From assembly GCA_913052275.1 (NCBI GenBank), contig CAJXDX010000012.1, forward strand, positions 1 to 19,282: 19,282 nt of DNA, in the 5' to 3' direction. A program made the translations under genes and the position numbers. Source of the stretch: an uncultured Pseudomonadota bacterium. GTDB taxonomy: Bacteria > SAR324 > NAC60-12. The notes beneath the pieces are model-generated. The model was given only the letters and a program-made list of their open reading frames with translations. It was not told the DNA's origin and ran no database searches. Shown piece by piece: positions 14,119 to 19,282 of the stretch (position 1 is its first letter; each line of letters begins with the position of its first letter).

Positions 14119-16260
14119 TTAAGTTTCTGCAGCAGCTTCAAGTACCATTTCCGGTGTAAAAGGAATTCTACGCAGCCTTAAGCCAACCGCGTCAAATACG
14201 GCGTTGCTGATAGCAGCAGCAGTCGGTCCCTGTGTAGCCTCTCCTGCACCCAAAACCGGTCTGTCCTTTCTGTCAATCAGTATTGTCTCGATTTCAGGCA
14301 CTTCCGCAAAAGTCATGATCGGATAACTTTCCCAATCCTGACTGGTAATCCCTTTTTCATCAAATTTTACCTGCTCTTTAAGTGTCCAGCTGGCTGACTG
14401 AAGCAATCCTCCTTCGAGCTGGCTGCGAAGTCCATCAGGATCAATAACCTGCCCAGCATCTGCCGCGATCACTGCCCGAAGAAGTTTGATGGAACCATAG
14501 TCATCCACCAGAAGATCTACTGCTACTGCAGCATAACATTTAGCATTCTTATAACGTGCTAAGGCAAATCCCCTTCCATGTCCTCCACCCTTGCTGATAA
14601 TTCTTGAATTTGCTTTTTCCACTGCAGCCTCAAGCACAGCTTTAGCCCGATAATCACTCAGGTTATCCACTCTAAATTCAAGTGGATTCCTGCCACACGA
14701 ATGTGCCAGCTCATCCATAAAAGACTCAATGGCGAAAACATTTGCGTATGCCCCAAGAGAACGCAAGGTAGATACCCTGAGGGGAAGATTGTCCACCAAA
14801 TGCTTTACTATACGACGATCGTTAAAATCATAAATTGGGTCGGCGTTTCGATGAATGCCTGTGTGATATCCTGTAAGGGGCTTAACCTGAGGAGACTGTT
14901 TAGGTACCTGCATATGCCATGAGGCCAGAAGACGGGATTCCTTTCCATGTGCCGATGGTCGCTTCAAGTGGGTATCACTGTATGTCTCGTGGTTCCAGTA
15001 TAAGATTTTTCCTGATTTGTCCATGTTTGCCTGAAGTTCAATCTGCATGGCAGAACCGTAGGGTTCCCAGGAATGCTCATCTACTCGTTCCCATTTCAAA
15101 AGCACCGGCTTCCCTGGAAATGCTCTTGCTGCCAAAACTGCATCCAAAGCCGCGTCATCTGCCCCGTTATGGCCATAACAACCTGCTCCGGGTACATGCA
15201 CTACATGAATCCTGTTTTCCTCAATATCCAGAACATCAGCAAGTGCAAGACGCAGGGGGTATACACCCTGGGAGTGTGTCCAAACCTTGATCTCCTGATC
15301 ATCGTACAAGGCCATTGCGGCAGACGGGCCCACGGAACCGTGCATGTGGTATGGACGTTGATAAGTTGCAGTAATAGTTTTGGCAGAATTTTGAGGGGTT
15401 TTTATAGAAGGGACAGCCGAAAGTTCCGCAACTCCTTTGATGACTGGAAGGCTTTGACGATTGTTTTTTTTGAGCTGAATGAAAATGTTTTCGGTATTAA
15501 TTTCCTTACTTTCATCCCATATCGCAAGTCCTGACAGTCTTTTAGAAGCCCGGACTGCCTGTTCCTCCCGTTCGCAAACTACAGCCAGGAAACTCCCATC
15601 TACCACTACCCCAACAACACCAGGCATTTCCCGGACATCTTTTTCATTCAGTTCCTGAAGACGTGCATGATAGCCTGGTGGGCGAACGACCCTCGCATGG
15701 AGCATGCCTGGTAATTCAAGATCCTGAACAAACGTAGTTGCACCTGTCACCAAATCCTCATATCCAATGCCTGGCACCTTGTTCCCTATCAAATGATATT
15801 GATCATGCCTTTTTGGTACAACATCTTCTGAAACCTTAATATTAAAGTTCTTTCCACCGGTCAGTTCCATATATGTAACTGATTGATTGGGTAAGGAACT
15901 GCTGATTTCTCCGTCATCGACGTTAAGATTCTCTACCTGGACACCCAGCTGATGAGAGGCCTTCTCCAGCAGAACCTGGCGTACTTTGGCCGCGACCTGG
16001 CGAAGTGCCATTCCGCTGCTTTCCATGGAATTACTTCCAGCAGTATATCCCTCGTTTGGTGAGCCTGAAGTATCAGCCGTTATGACAATTATCCGTCCGG
16101 GATCAACATCAAGTTCTTCTGCCACAATTACAGTGAATGCTGTAATCAGTTTTTGACCTAACTCAACCTTGCCTGTGCTGACTGTGATTTTTCCGTCACT
16201 GTGGAACTGCAGCCAGGAATCAATGTCTGGATTATTTTCTAAACTTGATGATAGTTTCAT
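14119..16260 (-). CDS. Molybdopterin-binding large subunit, xanthine dehydrogenase family (isoquinoline/nicotinate dehydrogenase-like)
   Basis: A 713-residue catalytic subunit that would hydroxylate an N-heterocycle or aldehyde using water. It resembles the IorB/NicB-type proteins. Visible features are the N-terminal SWLQFHSDGKITVSTGKVELGQ segment, typical of that subgroup, the cofactor-binding GAGCYGHNGADDAALDA, and the catalytic Glu E674 in GAGEATQGPTAAAISNA. It lacks the C-terminal cytochrome domains of NicB. No FAD-binding medium subunit gene is present, so electrons must leave through the small subunit to an outside carrier. No twin-arginine signal is seen. The ATG overlaps the stop of the [2Fe-2S] gene by 4 bp (ATGA). 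The substrate is not predictable; the subgroup favours N-heterocycles or aldehydes. Confidence 0.88.
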   Translation of the reverse strand: MKLSSSLENNPDIDSWLQFHSDGKITVSTGKVELGQKLITAFTVIVAEELDVDPGRIIVITADTSGSPNEGYTAGSNSMESSGMALRQVAAKVRQVLLEKASHQLGVQVENLNVDDGEISSSLPNQSVTYMELTGGKNFNIKVSEDVVPKRHDQYHLIGNKVPGIGYEDLVTGATTFVQDLELPGMLHARVVRPPGYHARLQELNEKDVREMPGVVGVVVDGSFLAVVCEREEQAVRASKRLSGLAIWDESKEINTENIFIQLKKNNRQSLPVIKGVAELSAVPSIKTPQNSAKTITATYQRPYHMHGSVGPSAAMALYDDQEIKVWTHSQGVYPLRLALADVLDIEENRIHVVHVPGAGCYGHNGADDAALDAVLAARAFPGKPVLLKWERVDEHSWEPYGSAMQIELQANMDKSGKILYWNHETYSDTHLKRPSAHGKESRLLASWHMQVPKQSPQVKPLTGYHTGIHRNADPIYDFNDRRIVKHLVDNLPLRVSTLRSLGAYANVFAIESFMDELAHSCGRNPLEFRVDNLSDYRAKAVLEAAVEKANSRIISKGGGHGRGFALARYKNAKCYAAVAVDLLVDDYGSIKLLRAVIAADAGQVIDPDGLRSQLEGGLLQSASWTLKEQVKFDEKGITSQDWESYPIMTFAEVPEIETILIDRKDRPVLGAGEATQGPTAAAISNAVFDAVGLRLRRIPFTPEMVLEAAAET

Positions 16261-16724
16261 TTTCTCATTTCACTGGCAGCCCTCATTACCGCCTTAAGAA
16301 TTTGAGGATGAGTACCGCAGCGGCAAAGATTGTCTGCAAGGGCTTCACATACCATTTCTTTATCCGGGTAAGGAGTGGTATCAAGCAGGGCTTTTGCCGC
16401 CATTATTATACCCGGTATACAGTAGCCGCACTGAGCTGCTTTTTCTTTGACAAAAGACTTTTGAATCGGATGCAGTTTATCAGCAGTACCAATGCCTTCT
16501 ATAGTAGTGACTGAACAATTTGCAAAAGAAGATACAGGACTATTGCATGAAAATACTGCCTTCCCGTCTACAATCACTTTGCATGCTCCACACTGCTCAA
16601 GCCCGCATCCTAGCTTTGTACCTTTTAGACCAAGATCGTTCCTGAGTATGTATATCAAGGGTGTACTCTCATCAACATCAAGTTGATGATCGCAGCCGTT
16701 GACATTGATTCTGAAATTAGCCAC
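16257..16724 (-). CDS. [2Fe-2S] small subunit of the molybdenum hydroxylase
   Basis: A 155-residue electron-transfer subunit. The plant-ferredoxin-type cluster is bound by C40, C45, C48 and C60 (CGLEQCGAC, then C60). The second, helical cluster is bound by C99, C102, C134 and C136 (QCGYC and NLCRCG). Length and order match IorA, NicA and CoxS. It passes electrons from the molybdenum centre. The start is GTG at 16724, giving the standard N-terminus (MANFRINVNG); no ATG is near and no Shine-Dalgarno is clear. It is translationally coupled to the large subunit. A candidate promoter lies in the 96-bp gap upstream. Confidence 0.93.
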   Translation of the reverse strand: MANFRINVNGCDHQLDVDESTPLIYILRNDLGLKGTKLGCGLEQCGACKVIVDGKAVFSCNSPVSSFANCSVTTIEGIGTADKLHPIQKSFVKEKAAQCGYCIPGIIMAAKALLDTTPYPDKEMVCEALADNLCRCGTHPQILKAVMRAASEMRK

Positions 16725-16788
16725 AAAATTTTTTGGAAAAATTATTTGCTTTTCAAGAAGTCTATTTTATTCCATTGAGTATCCAAAG

Positions 16789-16817
16789 ATTTTATATATA
16801 AACTGCGGTTTTAACAA
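16789..16817 (-). promoter_or_regulatory. Candidate promoter for the molybdenum hydroxylase genes
   Basis: On the minus strand TTGTTA (16817-16812) and TAAAAT (16794-16789) are 17 nt apart, starting directly after the aldo/keto reductase stop. It would let the hydroxylase genes be expressed apart from the reductase. The AT-rich surroundings limit confidence. Confidence 0.35.
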
Positions 16818-16820
16818 ATT

Positions 16821-17849
16821 TCATTCATCAGACAAGGCTACCGGAGCTTCCGGGTGCAGAAGTCCGCTGTTTTTCAAATCAAGCCAGAATTCTGCAGGTA
16901 TGGGATGTCTGATCATTTGAATGTTTTCCAAAACCTCTTCTTTTTCAAGCACTCCCGGAATCACAGACGCAACAAGCGGATGAAACAGGGGAAACTGAAG
17001 TGATGCTGCTTTAAGCGGTACATCATACTCTTTGCAGATAGATTCAATAGATTTAACTTTCTTCAGTATTTCATGGTTGGGAGGTGCATAACCATAGGTG
17101 CTTTCATACTTTGAACCCGCTGCAAGAATGCCGGACGAGTATGGTGACCCAATGATGATTCCTATTTCACGCTTTTTACATGCAGGTAAAATATCTTCCA
17201 ACGGACTCTGGTCAAGCAAAGTGTAAGGCATGGCAACCAGGAAAAAATCCAGATCAAAGAGTTCCATGAAAACCGGCATCATCTGCATATCATTTATTCC
17301 TGCTCCAAAACCCTTAATAAGTCCGGAAGCCTTCATTTTATTCAGCCATTCAATACCAGATTCAAGCTCTTTAAGTTTTTGCTGAACTTTTTTTCCATGA
17401 TAACCGTGATCAAGGTCATGAATAACCAGCAGGTCAATCTGATTTAAACCTAATCTTAAAGTGCTGTCAATATAGGATCGCTCAAGCCCTTCAGAGGAAT
17501 AATCAAAACAACACTGAAAAGGAAGCCCCCCTATCCAAGGCGAGCCATCAAAGACGGTGGAATCTCCTTTGAATGGACTGTAAACTCGACCCACCTTTGA
17601 AGACAAAATGAATTCACTGCGAATTTTTTGACGCAGCATATAACCCAGCCGATGTTCACTCAGGCCATGTCCGTACCATGGAGCTGTATCAAAGTATCGT
17701 ATGCCGCTGTCATATGCCTGATTCAGAGTTTCCTCAACCTGAAAAAGTGTCACCTTTTTAAACAGCTCCCCAAGGGGAGCGCCACCAAATCCCAGCAGAG
17801 GGAGTTTTACACCTGTTTTGCCGAGAAACCTTTTGTCTAAGGGATTCAT
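16821..17849 (-). CDS. Aldo/keto reductase, D-threo-aldose 1-dehydrogenase/pyridoxal 4-dehydrogenase-like
   Basis: A 342-residue cytoplasmic NAD(P)-dependent oxidoreductase. The tetrad is D54 and Y59 (FDTAPWYGHGLSEHRLG), K85 (LSSKVG) and H144 (LLVIHDLD). The LGFGGAPLG opening and the GLSEHRLG motif place it with L-fucose/D-threo-aldose dehydrogenases and pyridoxal 4-dehydrogenase, which oxidise ring hemiacetals or aldehydes. I start at the ATG at 17849, giving the usual family N-terminus; an in-frame TTG at 17888 would add 13 residues of unlikely character. It is divergent from the regulator gene, sharing a gap with a strong dyad, and sits upstream of the molybdenum hydroxylase on the same strand. 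The real substrate is unknown. Confidence 0.87.
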   Translation of the reverse strand: MNPLDKRFLGKTGVKLPLLGFGGAPLGELFKKVTLFQVEETLNQAYDSGIRYFDTAPWYGHGLSEHRLGYMLRQKIRSEFILSSKVGRVYSPFKGDSTVFDGSPWIGGLPFQCCFDYSSEGLERSYIDSTLRLGLNQIDLLVIHDLDHGYHGKKVQQKLKELESGIEWLNKMKASGLIKGFGAGINDMQMMPVFMELFDLDFFLVAMPYTLLDQSPLEDILPACKKREIGIIIGSPYSSGILAAGSKYESTYGYAPPNHEILKKVKSIESICKEYDVPLKAASLQFPLFHPLVASVIPGVLEKEEVLENIQMIRHPIPAEFWLDLKNSGLLHPEAPVALSDE

Positions 17850-17904
17850 GTTAATCTGAGAATTACAGGCCTGGCTGATTTTTTCCAACTTAATTTTTTA
17901 GGAC

Positions 17905-17940
17905 TTTGTTAAACAAAATATTTGACTAATTTTTGTTTAA
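17905..17940. promoter_or_regulatory. Operator candidate: 10-bp inverted repeat before the regulator
   Basis: TTAAACAAAA (17909-17918) and TTTTGTTTAA (17931-17940) are perfect inverted copies 12 nt apart. The left arm is also part of a compact palindrome, TTTGTT-A-AACAAA (17905-17917). The right arm lies between the -35 and -10 boxes and the left arm just upstream of the -35, a layout suited to autorepression by the MerR/B12 protein. It could also affect the divergent reductase gene. Confidence 0.55.
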
Positions 17941-17950
17941 GTATTAATAT
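17922..17950 (+). promoter_or_regulatory. Sigma70-type promoter of the MerR/B12 regulator
   Basis: TTGACT (17922-17927) and TAATAT (17945-17950) are separated by exactly 17 nt, each matching consensus at five of six positions. Transcription would start near 17957, about 35 nt before the ATG at 17993. The -35 box is overlapped by the inverted-repeat operator. Confidence 0.6.
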
Positions 17951-17992
17951 AGCAAAAGTTAATCATAATTGATTTTTAATAATGTATTCAGA

Positions 17993-18898
17993 ATGAATAA
18001 AATTTATAGCATCAGCTTTATTTCAAATGCATGTGGTGTCAGGCCTCATACAATTCGGACATGGGAAAAAAGATATAAAGCATTTTCACCAGAACGTACA
18101 GATGGAGGTCAAAGGATATATAGTGAAGACGATTTGATTAAAGGAAGACTTATTGTTTCATTGTTAGAACAAGGTCACTCTATTTCCCGTCTTGCCGGCA
18201 AATCACTGCAGGATCTTCGTACTCTTTTCATTGAGGAAAAAATAGAATCCTTCCAATCAAATAAGATGCTTACTTCCGTTGGCATAAAAAAATTGCTTAC
18301 ACATTTGTCAAATTTTGATCTTGGCTTGATTTCTTCAGAGATGCTGCGGCTCCGTTTAAGTATTGGAGCAAAAGAATTTATTTTCAAAGTTCTTCTCCCA
18401 ATAATGCATGAGGTGGAGAAGATGTACCTTGATGGCAAGTTTTCCATAACTCAAGAACATATTATATCAACAATTATCAGATACCAGCTAAGTCAAATAA
18501 ATTTACCTGATTCAGATAATTACACTGACTGTTTCATTATAGCAACCCCAGAAGGAAATCTTCATGAGCTCCCTATTCAGATTGCAGATATTTTATGCCA
18601 ATTGAATAGAATTTCAACATATTATCTTGGTGCTGGTCACCCTGCAGTTTGCCTAAGTGAGGCTGTTAATGAACTCAAAAGTAAAACAATCGTATTGGGA
18701 GTTGTTTCATCAGATAAATGGGATTATGAAAAAAATATTATTCCTTTCCTGAAATCAATGAATAAAAACTTGAAACATAAAGTGAAAATTATTCTTGGTG
18801 GAGGCTGGAAGCTTAATTTCCCGGAATTAAAACATATCGAAGACATTTTGTTAGTCAATGGATTTGAAGATTTTGATTACATGCTTACAAAAATATAA
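17993..18898 (+). CDS. MerR-family regulator with B12-binding-like C-terminal domain (LitR/CarH-like)
   Basis: A 301-residue transcription regulator. The N-terminal winged helix is typical MerR: H19-TIRTWEKRY-28, then RTDGGQRIYSEDDL. A helical linker and a four-helix domain (about 85-170) precede a Rossmann-like B12-binding domain (about 180-300). In light-sensing CarH/LitR proteins the W-x9-EH motif and an upper-ligand His contact adenosylcobalamin. Here the aligned motif is Y145-x9-E155-H156, so Trp is Tyr and the next residue is Leu, not His. The lower-ligand His is present (H191), but ExHxxG reads NLHELP. B12 binding may thus be altered. The ATG at 17993 is preferred over a TTG at 17969. 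It is followed after 18 bp by an FAD oxidoreductase, a frequent partner of such regulators. Confidence 0.85.
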   Translation: MNKIYSISFISNACGVRPHTIRTWEKRYKAFSPERTDGGQRIYSEDDLIKGRLIVSLLEQGHSISRLAGKSLQDLRTLFIEEKIESFQSNKMLTSVGIKKLLTHLSNFDLGLISSEMLRLRLSIGAKEFIFKVLLPIMHEVEKMYLDGKFSITQEHIISTIIRYQLSQINLPDSDNYTDCFIIATPEGNLHELPIQIADILCQLNRISTYYLGAGHPAVCLSEAVNELKSKTIVLGVVSSDKWDYEKNIIPFLKSMNKNLKHKVKIILGGGWKLNFPELKHIEDILLVNGFEDFDYMLTKI

Positions 18899-18916
18899 TA
18901 ATTTCAGTACAGAATA

Positions 18917-19282
18917 ATGAAAAAAATTGCAGTCATCGGTTCCGGTATTTCCGGAATTTCAGCTGCTTATTATTTAAATAAGCTGAAATACGATGTAGCC
19001 ATTTACGAGTCAAACGACTATTTTGGCGGACATACAAATACTATAGATGTAGAAGTTGATGGACTAAAGCTTCCAGTTGATACAGGTTTTCTTGTCCATA
19101 ACAATAGAACATATCCAAATTTAATAGACTTCTTTAATGAGCTGAAAATTGAAACTTACCAAAGCAATATGAGTTTTAGTGTTATGAGAAAATCCGATGG
19201 AATAACCTGGGCCGGAACAAACTTATCAACGGTTTTTGCACAAGCAAAAAATTTGTATAGCATGAGGTTTTATAAATTTCTC
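18917..19282 (+). CDS. FAD-dependent amine-oxidase-like oxidoreductase, N-terminal part (cut by window edge)
   Basis: The first 122 residues of a flavoprotein run off the right edge. The dinucleotide-binding motif is VIGSGISGISAAYYL (about 6-20), with the acidic strand end YES and then FGGHTNT, where GGH replaces the common GGR. DTGFLVHNNRTYPNL follows. This pattern is typical of the NAD/FAD-binding protein found next to DUF1365 and cyclopropane-fatty-acid-synthase-like genes in LitR-associated clusters. It lies 18 bp after the regulator gene and is probably co-transcribed. It may act on lipids or on stress-related desaturation; the rest of the gene lies outside the window. Confidence 0.87.
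   Translation, partial: MKKIAVIGSGISGISAAYYLNKLKYDVAIYESNDYFGGHTNTIDVEVDGLKLPVDTGFLVHNNRTYPNLIDFFNELKIETYQSNMSFSVMRKSDGITWAGTNLSTVFAQAKNLYSMRFYKFL

Noticed and set aside
14058..14119. Short plus-strand frame beginning ATGAAAAAAAGA after the liv promoter
   Set aside because: It overlaps the hydroxylase terminator, encodes about 18 residues with no family feature and lacks a ribosome site.
14919..15534. Long plus-strand open frames opposite the molybdopterin subunit gene
   Set aside because: They lie wholly inside a gene with clear family motifs, show no recognisable domain and have composition typical of antisense shadows.
17982..17996. Four-codon frame ATG TAT TCA GAA TGA overlapping the regulator start
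   Set aside because: An ATGA overlap could mean coupling, but a frame this short with no ribosome site is most likely chance.

Overview
The window (about 40% GC by eye, with very AT-rich intergenic DNA) looks like chromosome of a Gram-negative, proteobacterium-like organism. The reasons are a complete Liv-type ABC importer with a secreted periplasmic binding protein, molybdenum hydroxylase genes and a LitR/CarH-like regulator. The mix of dehydrogenases, a molybdenum hydroxylase and an ABC importer would suit an uncultivated marine lineage such as SAR324, but that placement is a guess. No mobile element, CRISPR array, rRNA or tRNA was seen.

Layout. (1) Positions 1-68, minus: the first codons of an EamA/DMT permease cut by the window edge. 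(2) Positions 446-7278, plus: two small cupins, an aldo/keto reductase, an OsmC-like protein, a beta-hydroxyacid dehydrogenase, then a tightly packed triad of Gfo/Idh/MocA dehydrogenase, DUF993 aldolase-like protein and sugar-phosphate isomerase/epimerase-like TIM barrel. (3) Positions 13747 down to 7323, minus: periplasmic binding protein, a hairpin terminator or attenuator, an AhpD/CMD-like protein, LivG, LivF, LivH, LivM and an alpha/beta hydrolase of the 2,6-dihydropseudooxynicotine hydrolase type. (4) Positions 17849 down to 14119, minus: a second aldo/keto reductase, then the [2Fe-2S] and molybdopterin subunits of a two-subunit hydroxylase. (5) Positions 17993-19282, plus: a MerR/B12-domain regulator, then an FAD-dependent amine-oxidase-like protein cut by the right edge.

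Regions 2-4 read as an accessory catabolic locus. An importer brings in an organic substrate. The molybdenum hydroxylase, aldo/keto reductases and C-C hydrolase-like enzyme could oxidise and cleave it. The dehydrogenase/DUF993/isomerase triad could process a keto-polyol or cyclitol-like intermediate. The substrate cannot be read from sequence, and no gene here fixes it. Region 5 is a separate module of the type often linked to light or B12 sensing.

The clearest regulatory signals are: a promoter (TTGACT-N17-TAATAT) overlapped by a perfect 10-bp inverted repeat just upstream of the regulator; a TTGACA-N17-TAACAT promoter for the liv operon placed directly after a hairpin/U-tract terminator of the hydroxylase operon; and a long, roughly 250-nt leader ahead of the binding-protein gene.
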